This document shows, in pieces, positions 10,999-23,269 of a stretch of 64,000 bases of DNA (position 1 is its first letter; each line of letters starts with the position of its first letter). This DNA is from Termitomyces sp. T153. Its lineage: Eukaryota > Basidiomycota > Agaricomycetes > Agaricales > Lyophyllaceae. The stretch covers positions 744,001 through 808,000 of the forward strand of contig JACKQL020000007.1 in the NCBI GenBank assembly GCA_018296165.2. The letters are read 5' to 3'. The notes under the pieces are model-generated. The model was given only the letters and a program-made list of their open reading frames with translations, ran no database searches and was not told the origin of the DNA. The translations under genes and the position numbers were made by a program.

Positions 10999-11526
10999 AT
11001 GCTCAATGTCTGGAGGACGGCCGTACGGCCAATGTCGACGGCTGCTCGCACAAAGGCACCAAAAGTCGAGGTTCCTGATTATCCATTCTCCAAAACTGCT
11101 ATCATCCCCCCCGTGCCATCGTCTCCACCTCCAAAACCTCTCCTTCAAGGCAAAGGCCTAATGCAACACCTGAACAAAACCCTCGCAACACCAGAAAAGC
11201 AGGAAATGTTTCGAACACTCTTCAATCGCCACTCCCAAAACCAAATCAGGCCTGGGTCCATAATACAACTCACCCTCGAGCATGCACCGACTACATTTAC
11301 TGGTGTCCTTTTGAGCATTCGGCGACGCGGGCTAGATACCTCTATCATTCTCCGCAATATTATTCAGAGAACTGGTGTTGAAATGCAGTTCTTCGTAAAC
11401 TCTCCTCACGTGAAGGACATCAAAGTGTTGCAGAAGCCGCCAGGTGGAAGGATGCGGAGAGCTAAATTGTTCTATTTGAGGGATTCTCCAGAGAAGATGA
11501 GCATGATAGCTGGTGGAAGGAAGTAG
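10999..11526 (+). CDS. IMG1: Mitochondrial large-subunit ribosomal protein bL19m, 175 aa
   Basis: Intronless frame from ATG 10999 to TAG. The first ~25 residues are basic and lack acids (MLNVWRTAVRPMSTAARTK), a mitochondrial targeting sequence. The bL19 SH3-like fold occupies residues ~80-165: RPGSIIQLTLEH, FTGVLLSIRRRGLDTSIILR and FFVNSPHVKDIKVLQK, ending in a basic RMRRAKLFYLRD. The protein sits in the mitoribosomal large subunit. It starts 203 bp after the Pab2 stop on the same strand, but nothing links the two genes functionally. IMG1 is the yeast name of this family. Confidence 0.88.
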   Translation: MLNVWRTAVRPMSTAARTKAPKVEVPDYPFSKTAIIPPVPSSPPPKPLLQGKGLMQHLNKTLATPEKQEMFRTLFNRHSQNQIRPGSIIQLTLEHAPTTFTGVLLSIRRRGLDTSIILRNIIQRTGVEMQFFVNSPHVKDIKVLQKPPGGRMRRAKLFYLRDSPEKMSMIAGGRK

Positions 11527-11819
11527 TTCGGTGCGTGTTCAGCCTTTGGTATCATCAATGTACTGATACAAAAGTGTAGATAGATACTCTTCGAATTGAC
11601 CAGTTGTAGTCAGCGAAGTTCATGGTCTCTCAAATCACACAACGCAGTGTGCACGTAAAGCGTGCATAATGAAGTTATAGTTATCTAGCTGTAGATTAGA
11701 AACAGTATTTCTTCCTTGCGTACATACAAAAAATGCCGGATGAAGAATGATCTAATAAATACAGTCAGACAAATGCAGCGTGGACTTACAGCCTTTCCGC
11801 ACATGTTCCTGACTTGAAC

Positions 11820-13579
11820 ATGCCGAGTCGCCCTCGTTCCCTCCGTACCCTAACCTTTGGCTCTAGCAGACGCAAGACATCGCCCGAGCCCCCGTCGCCC
11901 ACGTTTACTGATGCTACGAATATTTCTGCCATGAATTTCGGCCCTAATGGCCCAGAAAAGATCATCACTCGAGCCAACCTGAAGGCTAGCCTTCAGGCCT
12001 ACGAAGACGTGAGTGTGGATTTACGCAAGCCAGGAACTTTATTATGAACCTCCGGGCTTCTTCAGTTGATGAACACGAGCGCTGAATACAGGGCCGCACT
12101 CATGACAATGTCCAAAGCTACGGCAGCTTTCGCAGACTCGTTAGAAGCATGTAGTGGGTATGTCTACCTACTCCTGTACACGAAGTCATTGATCAATGAA
12201 TGTATAGGCTCAAAGGACCCTCCTATGAGGCTGGAACGCGGTTACAAGCTGCTTCGGGGCTCCATCACCTGATTGGAAACCATTGGCATGTTCTTGTATG
12301 TCTCCAAGTCTCACATTTATTGTGGTAATTCTGACATTGCACAGGCGGAGACCATTGAGAAAAGCTTCGAGCGGCCTTTACGACAGCATCTGGACACTTA
12401 TCGCACCATTGTCAAAGTACATGCAATTAGATCAAATTATAATCGTGTCTTAATTTCACTTTATGTTAGGAACGTTCTGCATCCTACGAACGCGCGGTCA
12501 GAGACAAAAGCCAAACCATTCGAGATACAGAACAGCGGAGTATGAACAGAAAGGAACGAAGTAGGTTTACATACTCGACTTCCTTTGCATATCATTGATG
12601 TCTCTCCTTTTTAGATCTTCAAACCTTTCGCGAAGCCCTTCTCGTATTGCAGCAGCAGGTAGATGAACTTGATCGCATGAAGGAATCCCACTACCATGAA
12701 ATCGTTGAGCACGAAGAGCAGGTTTGGGACGTCGTACAGGCAAAGGTGTGTCCTTCATTACAGAATTCTATATTCATCCGCCTATCAGACCTTGCCATAA
12801 GACTTCTGTAGTGGTTCGCTCGACGATGGATGTCTTCGATAGGTTCACAGCCAAAGCGTACGTCCGTAACTAGATGCCCTTTTCAAAATTCGATGGCTTA
12901 TCTACACCTCAGTTCAGACCCAATCATAGAATTCATGCTACAATCCGTCCCTGATCCTTTCGATTCCTATGGGCCTCCGCAGGCTGAGAATCAAATTTTC
13001 AGCATCTTAGCCCCCTTGTCGATCATGACGACACAGTCAAAATCGTCTTCTCCCAGTCCCATGACAGGAACTTCGGAATTGGATTCGTTAGAGGCCTCTG
13101 ACAGGATTACATCTTGGCTCCCAACAACTAGTAGTAGCATTGGAGCTGTATACTCCTCTGAGGTTACAGATTGGGCTGGGATGTCCTCACCGACGTCTAC
13201 TTCACCGCCGTCTGTTTCACCATCCAATCATGTAGTTTCTCGGAGACACTCGACACCTCCTTCTGTCGGTCAGCGAAAGGCAGAGTCCAAGCTTCGCAGC
13301 GTATTGTCCGTAATTGATGAATCCCGTACGAACATGAAACATGAGGACGAGCTAGATTTATCGCACCGGACAACTGCGATCAATGGCACGTCACCTCCGC
13401 CAGACACAGGACAGTATGATCAATCGGAATGGGCTTCCGCATTCGAGACTTCTTTCGCCAATAGCGCGGCGGACGAAGATGCTACAACTCCCCGACATTC
13501 ATTTTCTCCCGCCGGCCTTCCTCCAGACCGGACCGAAATGCCTGAAGATGAGGACACGCGCACACCCACCGAGTTGTAG
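11820..13579 (+). CDS. IVY1: Ivy1-like phospholipid-binding protein (I-BAR-like helical domain), 461 aa
   Basis: Eight exons: 11820..12008, 12066..12157, 12208..12295, 12345..12416, 12470..12560, 12615..12745, 12802..12857, 12913..13579; introns of 49-57 bp, all in phase. The N-terminal half is a long helical bundle typical of fungal Ivy1: ITRANLKASLQAYEDLMNTS, ATAAFADSLEACSGLKGPSY, GLHHLIGNHWHVLAETIEKS and VLQQQVDELDRMKESHYHEI, then STMDVFDRFTAKASDPIIE and the VPDPFDSYGPP block. The C-terminal ~190 residues are Ser/Thr/Pro-rich and disordered. Yeast Ivy1 binds phospholipids and the Rab Ypt7 on vacuoles and acts as an inverse-BAR protein; the role here is inferred from the family. The gene converges on the AspRS gene with 103 bp between stops. 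Confidence 0.88.
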
Positions 13580-13682
13580 AGTTCAACTTATCTCTATCCT
13601 TATTTTCGTTTACATGCCTCTGTCCCCTTTTCTGGGACCATTCATCATTCGGACATTATGCCTACGCACTTTACTCTAGCAA

Positions 13683-16540
13683 TCACGTAGTCGAACGCGG
13701 TTGGATACCATATTGGAATAGCACTTCGTCGCTGATGGGCGCAGGGCTTCTGAAAAGAAAGTCAGTCCCAGTGGCCGTTTTTGGGAACGCGATCACATCG
13801 CGTATGGATTGCGTATGGCAGAGCATGGCCATCATTCGGTCAAAGCCTGGAAATAAAGACACAATGAAGATGGAATCCCGACACGGACCGTGTAAAAAAG
13901 AAGCGTAAACATACCAAGCGCAATGCCACCATGGGGCGGCGCACCGCATTGCAATGCATGTAGGAGATGCTGGAAAGGCTCCTTCTCTGCCTCATTCAGC
14001 TGTCCAAATGAAGTCAGAGTAATACCAAACTAGAGTATATAGCACCTGACCTTGAGGATATGGGTGAAGATGAAGTCTTGCATAATGGCATCGTGGACAC
14101 GAACGGAGCCTCCGCCGATTTCGACACCGTTCAGAACAAGATCGTAGTGCTGTCCACGTACCTGAGGTCCGAGCATGTCAATTTCTACATGAGAACTTAT
14201 ACGAAGACGCTGATACTTACGGCTTCAATATCACCACGATACATTGCATCAATATCTTGCCACATGGGAGCGGTGAATGGATGATGTGTACTACTCCATC
14301 GACCTTTGGCGAGAAAATCCTTGTCGGCGTCGGCTTGTGTGAAGAGAGGGAATTCTGTGATCCAAAGGATATGAGGAGTTGTTGTGATTACAAAGTCATC
14401 TGAAACCGTGCGCAGTGGGTACAAGTTCTGGTGTGAGCATCGAATGGGACTCACTGCGAGCCTGGGCAATCTCTGAAATGCGAAGTCTGACCGCACCGAG
14501 CGCAGTCGATCCACCCTGAGAAAAGTCAGTCAGAATGGTCTGGAACAACACATGCTCAAGAGCAAGTTACTTTCGCTATTCGTGACCGACGAGCAAGCCA
14601 GACGTCATCGCCGGGCACCAATTGAAGTTTTTCGTTGATATAAGAAATTTCTTCAGAGGTCAATTCCTTTAATGACGCGTGGGTAGTGGCACCCGATAGC
14701 CAAGAGTTTAAGGTCCTATTAGTGACCGTGATACACTCCTAATGATTGTTGCTGGATCGTCAAACACGACCGCAAAGTGAATTTCGTACTCTTACCGCAG
14801 TAGAATCGGGTTTGCATACCCGAGAAGCGCCAAGGAATTGGGCTTCCCCAGATTTTCGGACTGCTATCATTTCAAGGATTTCCATGTTGTCCTCAAATAG
14901 GCTACGTTGTTTTTCCGGAAGGAGGTGGGTAATGTCCGAAACCTAGACCCCATCAGTCTGATCAACCCACATATAATTACAACAAACCTCAAGACCAAAG
15001 CGAGTGTCAGGTTTATCCGAACCAAACTGAGCATAAATGGTCACTAATTCACTTGTAGTAAATAGAGATCGAAGGCTCACACGTGTCATTGCTTCATGAT
15101 AGGTCATGACTGGGAAATTACTTGGTAAAGATATGCCCTCAACCTGCTGCCATATCTGTTGTATGAGTGTTTCAACCATATCACGAACCTCGCTGCCACC
15201 AATCCGCCAGACATTCGAGGATTGGACCTCTCGAGACTCGTGAGGACCCCACGAGACAAATGACATTTCCAGGTCGATCTGAGTAAACTCTGGCTGTCGG
15301 TCTTTGCGCCCATCTTCGTCACGGAAACATTTGGCCAGTTGAAAATATCGATCAACACCACCTGAACAAATCAGGAGTTGTTTTGGTTGTTGAGGTGACT
15401 GCTGCAATGCATAAAATGTCGGATTAGCATTGCCAATACCGCTGCCATTTGGCTTGGTAATACGTGTTGGAACAAGGAACTCCCTTGCGCCTTCCGGGGA
15501 AGACCTAAGGAGCACTGGTGTTTCCACTTCCACGAAATCTGATAGAACTTAGTGAGGTGCAAAGGCCAAGAGCGAAGGGGTATACCTCGCTGATGCAGAA
15601 CTTCACGCACGGTCTGGGCCACTTTGCTTCGTTTCTTTATGTTCTCAGACAAAACCGTTCGGCGAAGGTCCAGATAACGATAGCGTGCCCGAACGTCATC
15701 ATTTGCCTTTCCATCAAGTGAAATTTTATAAGCTTTGATAGGGAAACAAAAACTTACCACATTGTGGGGGTTAGACGGCACAAAGGGGAGACTTCTTGCA
15801 GTATTCAAAACTGTAAATTTCTCCACTTGCACGTCTATTTCGCCCGTGGGTCCCTTCGGGCAGGAAACTGGTTAATGATAGCGCGCTTCTGATGAACGGC
15901 TTCACTGACGGGCCGTCGGGCGTTGGGTGGACGCAAAAGGACAGTGCCTTCAATCAATACTGAGGATTCCACAGGTATCTTGGCAAGCGCCGACAAGTCT
16001 GGTGCTCCCTCTGAATGATCAACAATGAGCTGCGTGGTTCCATAAGAATCCTTGAGTGGATAGAACGACATGCGTTTCCCCTTACTTGATGAGGAAAGAG
16101 AAGATTTTCAGTGAGACAAATGGGGATTGAGAAACTGGTCAATCACCGCTCAGGAAGGATCCATCCTGTTAAGACAACACGAGCACCCTCGTCTCGAGCA
16201 GTGAGGGAACCACAGGTATGGGTGCGGCTGGGATATGGAGCTAGAAAGGACAATTGGAGCCAGAAGATCCACAATAAGGCATGGGAGAAGGCTAACCACA
16301 ATGGGAGAGGACGGAGAGCGGCTGAGAGAGGTCTTGTGATGCCAGCTGAGAATAGTGCCTTGATGAACCAAGATGACCGGGAAAGCGGCGGCTCCTGATG
16401 CACCACCGCAGGGCGCCATGAGGCCAGATTCGACAGAGAGGCAACATGACCACAAGCCGGGTACCGTATGGAGGACGGGAGCAAAAGTTTGAGCTGGTGC
16501 TGACAAAGGAAAAGGGACGCTCCAAGTTTTTGTGCCTCAT
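13683..16540 (-). CDS. MSD1: Mitochondrial aspartyl-tRNA synthetase (bacterial-type class II), 732 aa, 13 exons
   Basis: Exons: complement(13683..13846, 13915..13999, 14051..14161, 14221..14399, 14455..14515, 14571..14741, 14796..14942, 14988..15538, 15586..15706, 15758..15853, 15910..16084, 16147..16240, 16297..16540); introns of 45-68 bp, phases close to 732 codons. The first ~90 residues are basic and hydrophobic, a mitochondrial presequence. The anticodon-binding OB fold follows ([30 protein letters not shown]). Motif 1 lies in [10 protein letters not shown] to [11 protein letters not shown]. Motif 2 is [10 protein letters not shown], residues 312-321, leading to [12 protein letters not shown]. 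The bacterial-type insertion and WITEFPLF and HHPFTAPMW are present. Motif 3 is GGIALGFDRMMA, residues 674-685. The enzyme charges mitochondrial tRNA-Asp. A TATAAAA box 36 bp upstream supports ATG 16540; ATG 16447 is an alternative that would shorten the presequence. Confidence 0.92.
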
Positions 16541-16721
16541 GCACAAATCTCCGAGATCACCTTCAAGCTTCAAGCTTTTATACGAAACATGCTAGATCAT
16601 CATGCTGATTTGGTTTCTCCCCCTACTCTCGCTTGTTACTTCTCTTTCTCCAGATCAACCTCTTCCCTCCATACCCGTATAAAATTTCTCTAGTCCTTAC
16701 CTTACTTCCCCTTCATTTCCC
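16541..16721. promoter_or_regulatory. 181-bp bidirectional promoter (AspRS / F-box gene)
   Basis: The two start codons lie 181 bp apart. Each side has its own TATAAAA: on the - strand at 16576-16582, 36 bases from the AspRS ATG, and on the + strand at 16678-16684, 38 bases from the F-box ATG. A pyrimidine-rich stretch fills the middle on the + strand. 5' UTRs must be very short. Shared regulation is possible but not shown. Confidence 0.6.
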
Positions 16722-17759
16722 ATGGCCTTTGCACAGCTACCTGTAGAACTTATCGACGCCATCTGCCAGCGCGGGCAGCCTACCGATCTCGTTGCTCTTT
16801 CGAGAACTTGCTCTTCAATCTATCCTGTTGCTCAACGTCATCTCTATCGCCACCTTTCGATCTCCACCGCCTCTCGCAATCTTCGGGCGGTTGTAACTCT
16901 GGCGAGGAGACCAGAACTTGCCCAGAATGTGAGGACGTTCTCACTCAGGGCAGAGTGCGCGACGGTTTTCCGGCCTTTCCTTCGATTGGTTGGAATGGCA
17001 CTTTCCCGGATGACAGAACTAGTCTCCCTCGATCTCTTCGTTGACCCTGACGCAAGTTGGATTTTATCCGAAGCGCGTTGCACATATACACGGCTATCAC
17101 GCTTCTCTTGTTCCCTCGTCTTTGACAGTCACGTCGTCGAGTTTCTCGGTAAGACCGAGGCTCTTTTAGAGCTTCAGGTTGATGGCGCCTCCATCTCTCA
17201 CAATGCTCTCCCCGTGCCAGCACTTCCTGCCCGATCCATCCCCCATTTATCCCAGTTCGTCGGTTCCTCACACGTGGCCTGCGCAATCGTGCCCGGCCGT
17301 CCTGTCGAGAGCATCCATTTGCCACTGGGAGATCTGACTGCGGAAGATGTCACCGTACTCGCTAACTCGACCTCCCACGTGCTTATCTTCGGAGCCACGG
17401 CCACTTCCTCACCATTGCCTATCCTCGAGTCGCTTTCGCAGCACATGTCTTCTCTCATTTACTTGCGCCTAATGACAACTTTTGATTTTTTGGAGGTTCC
17501 GCAGCCAGTAAGAATATACTATACAATCTCTCTCGTGAAAACAATCTGATAGAGTCTTCAGTCATTCTATGAAGGTATCGCCAAAGCCTTGTCATCCTTA
17601 GCCGATCTCGAAGGCTTTGAACTTGGAGGTTTGCACTGGGTCAATGCTCAGAAAAATCTTCAAGACCAGCAACCAGTATGGCAATCCCAACCATTTGCTG
17701 GAGAAATCATTGGTGCAGAAGATCTTGACCTAGACTCGGATTTATTCTATGTGTATTAA
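16722..17759 (+). CDS. F-box domain protein with leucine-rich-repeat-like body, 327 aa
   Basis: Two exons, 16722..17507 and 17562..17759, with a 54-bp GT-AG intron in phase 0. The N-terminus is an F-box: LPVELIDAICQ, then LVALSRTCSSIYPVAQRHLY, the Skp1-binding helix pattern. The rest alternates short hydrophobic Leu/Val segments with loops (LVSLDLFVDP, ALLELQVDGASI, SVESIHL-type repeats), like the many irregular-LRR F-box proteins of Agaricomycetes. It should act as an SCF ubiquitin-ligase substrate adaptor; no substrate can be inferred. The protein ends in an acidic tail (AEDLDLDSDLFYVY). It is one member of a large family, so no symbol is justified. Confidence 0.85.
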
Positions 17760-18477
17760 ACTAATAACTCGAGGCATCCCTTCTGTGCGCTACCTGGATG
17801 GTCACCGCCTTAACATCCATATACAACTAGCACTATCATTTTTAATGTTAATACTCGTAATATAATAGCATCTTATTGACTTAATTTAATCTTATGAGTG
17901 TCATTACTTTGTACTATGCATGGCGCAATTATTGAATCTCGGGCAAGGTCACAGGCTACTTAGCAAATATGCATGTATCTCGACGGCAAATAGGTGATGA
18001 TTGTAACTTCTGGCCCGTTACTAGTAAAGAATGCTGGATACGGATTCTGGATACTGAGCGGAGTCTAAATACAGCACGTGATGTGATCGATGCACAGACT
18101 CAAAAACCAAATCAGGACAATTTCGGCAATAACTACCCAGGGCGGTTCACAACCAACCGCATAGCCCGCTACTTGCCAAGTAAATCGTTCAATGTCCCTC
18201 TCTTCTCCTTCCGAATAAAGACGATCTCTATCCGAAATCACTTCCAGCCACTATACCTCCTTTGCAGCTGACCCCACAATACACCTTTCTCCACAACACA
18301 GTAACTTACCAGTCAGCCGCCTCTCCATCCGCTTAAATACATAGAAGTATGAGATGAGATTGTCTCTTCTATCTTCATAATACAAAGAATAAGCCAAGTA
18401 CGCAATGTCAAATGCCCATAAGCCCAACCATTTCCTCGACACTTAATTGATACACATATACAACAGGGCACGATACA
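17760..18477. other. Intergenic region before the F-box relic
   Basis: AT-rich with normal CpG content. A CACGTG lies near 18075. Short open frames on both strands have no recognisable content. No gene is supported. Confidence 0.5.
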
Positions 18478-18659
18478 ATGTCTGTATTGGCAAGCATTCC
18501 CGAAGACGTTTTTTTCTGCATCCTCAAACAGCTTAGTCTACGTGAAGTTTCCACATTATCCCAGGTCAATATGCTGATGTGAAATGTAAGTTTGATGCCG
18601 TCAATTGATCGGATCAACGGGATCAAACTGTGTTTCCATAGGTAGTTTGGAGGCTTTAG
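18478..18659 (+). pseudogene. Truncated F-box gene relic at the edge of the transposon block
   Basis: ATG 18478 opens MSVLASIPEDVFFCILKQLS followed by LREVSTLSQ, a clear F-box N-terminus. A donor (GTCAAT) follows at 18565, and an acceptor (CCATAG) at 18641 leads to only VVWRL before a stop. The LRR body is missing. From about 18.7 kb onward the sequence becomes CpG-poor repeat, so the gene was probably cut off by transposon insertion or deletion. It may be transcribed, but cannot make a normal F-box protein. A different downstream exon lost with the deletion would give the same picture. Confidence 0.5.
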
Positions 18660-18699
18660 TTACACGCTAGCTCACGTAGAATATAATAATTGTATATGT

Positions 18700-21440
18700 A
18701 ATATTAAACTAAAACCCAAAACAATTTATTACTTGTAGGCCTAAGAGAACTGCTCCCTGGGGTTTCTCCAAGCTGTGGCACATAGTTGCTTGCCTCCCTC
18801 CCTCCAAATTCCTCTCCTTTTATAGCTGGCTGTTGGTGCATAGACCAGAGTGTCTTCTGTGTGTGCCCATTGTCTGTACCATGTGGTTTTTCTTGGCCTT
18901 GTATCCTCATTGGGCAATTGGGTTGGTATGACATGCTGATCAGCATAATTCGGCCTTTGTTGGTTCCATGTCCTTCTGCCTGTCTCTCCCCCTTCTCAAA
19001 ACTTCTCCTAACAGTCTCTGTATGGTTTGTTTATAGTGGGTGGCTTGGTCTTGGGTGGCCTGGCACAGGGAATGTTAGGTTGGGGTGTGGAGGGAAGTGT
19101 CATTGCAATAGGCACCCATAGCTGTCCCTCAGCATTGGTTAGGTTTCTAGCTGGGGTGCTGAGCACAGCCATTAATCAGCCATCAGCATGTGATCAGGCT
19201 CAGTTCTTTTTGATGTCAGTGCTACTGTTCTGCTGGCATTCTTTGTAGCGTTTTCTCTGGGCTCTTTGGTGTTTCTATTTATACTAGGTATGTTCTCCAA
19301 TGTCAACAGTTTTTGACATTTAACAAAGCTTACAGATTTCAGCTTTCTCTTTGGTTTCTATCCCTTAGTATTTCTGTCTTGTCTCATGGTATGAGACAGG
19401 CATATCAATGCAATTACATGAGCTTTCATACCAGCATATTGCCACCATGCTTGACCATGCCCTAGACCAATTTGGTTTTACTACAACTTCACTCCTTACT
19501 CTATTGCACAAAACAGGAAGTGTTATTTCTGGTTCTTTTGTGCTTGTTCTCTTGAAACCTTGGTCTTTTTACTTGCACAATCTCAACATCTATGTCCCTC
19601 ATTCATAGGAAACCTACATGTGTACAGTGCTTACATCACAATTCTTGCTTGTGGAGGTCCACAATTCTGTGCACAAGAGTAATCATGCTTATGGCCAGTT
19701 TTCCAACATCAACAAATTATTGACTTGCCAGGATCCAAGGAAGAGACCAACCCCAGACATGTGCTTTGCATCCAGAAGGGCCTTGTGACCAATGAAACAT
19801 TATACCTGGTCAGGGAAAGACAATAGAGCAATATCACTAGTAAGTTCTCATAGAACACCAGACTTGATTTTGGTTTTGTACAATATAAGCTGGAGCAAAT
19901 AAAAAAAATGAAAACACACCAGTGTATAACATTCACATATATAGTAGTATAAAGCAGGTAAACAGCCTTGCAAACCATGAGAGGTGACAATAGGAATCAG
20001 ATCAAATTCAGACCCTTGAATAAGGATAACAAAGACCAATGTGCTATATCAAATACAATCCCATGCACAAAGCTCTGCAGGATAGGCTGCCTGCACATGC
20101 CTTTGAACAGCATCCACAAGGTGTGGGCAGTCAAACCTGGTGGCCATATGCAAAATAGATCTTATTTGGGCCATTGTCAACTTATTGTTGCCAAGAAAAG
20201 GGCTAAGTGAAGTCAGACCTGCAACATAGTAAGGGTAGAAAATGTGTCATCATACCTGAAACCATAAAGTATATTGACAAGATAGACAAGGTCATTAGTA
20301 GTTTCTGAATGAAAATGGACAACTAGAGAAGAAGGGCAAGATATAGGGTGATTTGCTCATATATTATAGAAAACATGGAAATGCAGAGAGGGAACACCAG
20401 AATGAACTACCTAATGTAGATTACTAGCTGAGAGGGCTAAATCACTATCTGCAGAAGAAATGGGAGAATAACTGGGAAAAATTGGAACCAGGACACTATC
20501 ATTGTCAATGTGTGGAGTGGTAGCCATAGACACCAAAACAAAACAAGGATGGGGAAAGTAATTAAAATTGATAGTAGTTTGATTATAAAAGGGTATTTAG
20601 AGGAAATGAGACCTCTATAGGGGAGGATCAATAATACAAAATACCAATGCAGGCCTGTATTTGTATTCACAATGGATTTTAAGGAAAAAGGGGTAGAAAG
20701 GACCAGTTATTGTATAGAGAATGTATGGAGAGTGTGGGAAGCACACATGATGAGAAAAAAAGAGGGCTAGTTAATATTTGCCCTGGACAGACAGAAACCT
20801 ACTACTAAAGTAGTATGAATTTCATGATTTCATGATTCTATAATGAGCAGCATTTATCACAATTGTATTGTATAGGTTGCTATCACCTGTTAGAGCACTT
20901 CTTTGTTTCCTGGAATGTCAGTGTATTGATGTACTCCTATGCTGCTTAGCTGTTGTGCAGGAAAACAAAAGAATACCAAACACTGCCAACCAGATAGAGT
21001 AGCTGGCAATAGGAAGTAGTGGGAACAAGTCAGTAAATGTCCTAGAAAACTACAGCACTAAAATGGTTAGGAGATGAAGTAACAGTGCAAGTAGGAAAGG
21101 CTGCTATCACTAGCCTGGATCATTGAACTGTAATGAAAAGTCACTAAGTTGCTTGGTAATAAGAGGAGAAAGGGATGAAGACAAAAGAGTTGCTAAGAGG
21201 AGTGTAGGAAGAAGTCACTAGGAAAGGGGGACTAAGCAGTAGGAAGTAAAGGAGTTGTTAGGAATAGAAAAAAAAGCAAACTTGCTAAGGACAGAGAGAA
21301 TGAACAAAAGGAGAGGGCAAAAATAGTTTGCTAAAGTTGATAAGAATGCAAATGGATGCTTCTTGATCAACAACCACCATCATTCCTTTTGGGGTCCTGG
21401 CTGGTTTCTTGAGTAGAGATAGCAATATACCTATTTTTGT
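18700..21440. other. Unclassified CpG-depleted repetitive DNA
   Basis: No coding region longer than chance is credible. CpG is nearly absent, unlike the genes to the left. The first ~900 bases are T/G-rich with several TATA-like sites (for example TTTTATAG near 18818 and TTTATACTAGG near 19276) and could be a decayed LTR. The part from 19.8 to 21.4 kb is A/G-rich. I could not find a matching second copy within the window. Confidence 0.4.
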
Positions 21441-21520
21441 GTATAGCACAGCTCTCTGGCCTAACAAGCTACTCTCACCTTCTTCCTACCTCCCTACCAC
21501 CCACCAGACAACCACTAGTA

Positions 21521-23137
21521 ATGATGCTCCCAGCATGTCAAGCTTCCAAACCCCCCCTGGGCAGAGCTGACTGCCCTGACACCCCTCTGTCACTCCAACA
21601 GCTCTCAACAAGAGCTGACATCAACACTCTTCTAATTAGTGACTCCAGCCTGGTCAAGTCAGCATCTAATGCCAAATGCTGGCTCAAGACCAAGGGTTGG
21701 GCCCAGCCAGGAGAACTATACAACCACCTTAAACTAGTCTATGTACTGATGACAGCTGCCACTGTCACTAAAGGATCACATTTGGAAAACAATGCAAAAA
21801 ATGCAGTCCTAGCAGTTGCTTTTCTCATGGAGAGTGACATCAATGACCAGAAGGTTGAAGTCATAGCCAACATGGTAGCCACAAAGGTACTGGACTGGGT
21901 CAATAGTGTTGTCAACCACCTTGCTGCCTCCAACAAATTCACCTCTGCCACTAGCACTGCCCAAGCAGAGACAATGTTGGCCCTCAAGGATATCTTGAGT
22001 TAGCTCCAGCTAGTCTTCAGTTTGCTCAATGGCATGGTAAGCAAACTGTATTCTATGCTTCCCATTCCCACTGCACAGCCACAGGCCCCCTCCTGCCCCA
22101 TGTGGGCCAATGTTGCAGTAATGGTCACCCCCAGGCAAACACTGCAGATCCCAACACAATTCAACCTGGACCTCTCAACACAATACATTCACCTGTAATA
22201 ATGACTAATCCATGACTCAAAGACTGTTCTTGTCAAAGTTGATCCCAAGAATCCAACATCTCCTCAAGACTGCTCACCAAACAGCACCTTTGAGACCTGC
22301 AAACACCTTAACAAGCACCTTGCTGAGATTGGCAAGGCCCTAGAAGATATGGTGGTGATTGATGGCATAGTACCCCACCCCAACCTGACCTGAGTGAGGA
22401 GCATTACATTCCTGAAATGAGGTGCATACCTGCTAGAATTCAGTTTAGCTGATGCAGCTTCACAATTCAGAGACTACACCCACAATCCTGATTGGGATGC
22501 TGCAAAGACATGCTTTGGCAACTCTACAAGGATCATTGAGAAAGCCCACAACCTGATCTTTTTCTTTGTTCCCTGTAAAAGCACATTCAACTCCTCCAAC
22601 ACTGAGGACATTGCCACACTCAAACTTGAAAACAACATACCATCACAGTCCATCATGATGGCCACCTGGCTCAAGAAACTGGAGCATAGGACACTGACAC
22701 AATCACTTGCCTCCTTCAAAGTCTTCTGCTCCATGGCTGAGGCAGCCAACACACTACTGCACAAGTAGGTATGAATGGCTGGACATCTTGTCATTGTCCA
22801 CAAGGACTTCTATGAACTAATCTGCTGTGACAATTGCCACAAATATAGTCATATCAGAGCTAAGTGCATGAACTCCTCCAAATGTGATTACTGTGCCAGT
22901 GAATCCCACTCTAGCCCAGAATGCCCCATGGGCTCAGCAGCCCAGTGTGCATTATGCAGACCTGGCTCCAACTATGAGAGCACCTCAAGGAAATGTCCCA
23001 TCTTCATCAAACACTGTAATGACCTGGATATTAAGTATCTGGAGAACAGTATGCCTCATTTCCCTATGGGTGACACATCCACCTGGGTTTTGAACCCAAA
23101 AAAGTTGTCTGTCTTAGCCTTTGATGCCTCCCCATGA
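21521..23137 (+). pseudogene. LINE ORF1 (gag-like) with CCHC zinc knuckles, disrupted
   Basis: The frame from ATG 21521 runs to a TAG at 22001-22003 and can be followed beyond it through further stops. At 22835-23010 it encodes CDNCHKYSHIRAKC, a C-x2-C-x4-H-x4-C knuckle, and a second Cys cluster (CDYCASESHSSPEC). The knuckle position after an RNA-binding-like stretch matches ORF1 of fungal Tad-like LINEs. Nonsense codons separate the segments, so no full protein is made. Confidence 0.65.
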
Positions 23138-23269
23138 GTCAACCATAGGGCTCCAGCTGGCCTGACTTCTGAAACCTGCTGCCAGGCATCACTCCTGGAC
23201 TTTTTGAAAATGGCCCCTAGTGGCTCCACCCTCCTCCCCCCTCCCAATGACTAACCCCAAACAACTTCC

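Noticed and set aside
14428..14454. 27-bp intron in the AspRS gene
   Set aside because: Too short for a spliceosomal intron; a later acceptor gives 55 bp, stays in phase and leads directly into [23 protein letters not shown] family text.
18700..19620. Calling this stretch a solo LTR
   Set aside because: It has TATA-like sites and a leader-like T-rich part, but I found neither clear TG/CA ends nor a flanking duplication.
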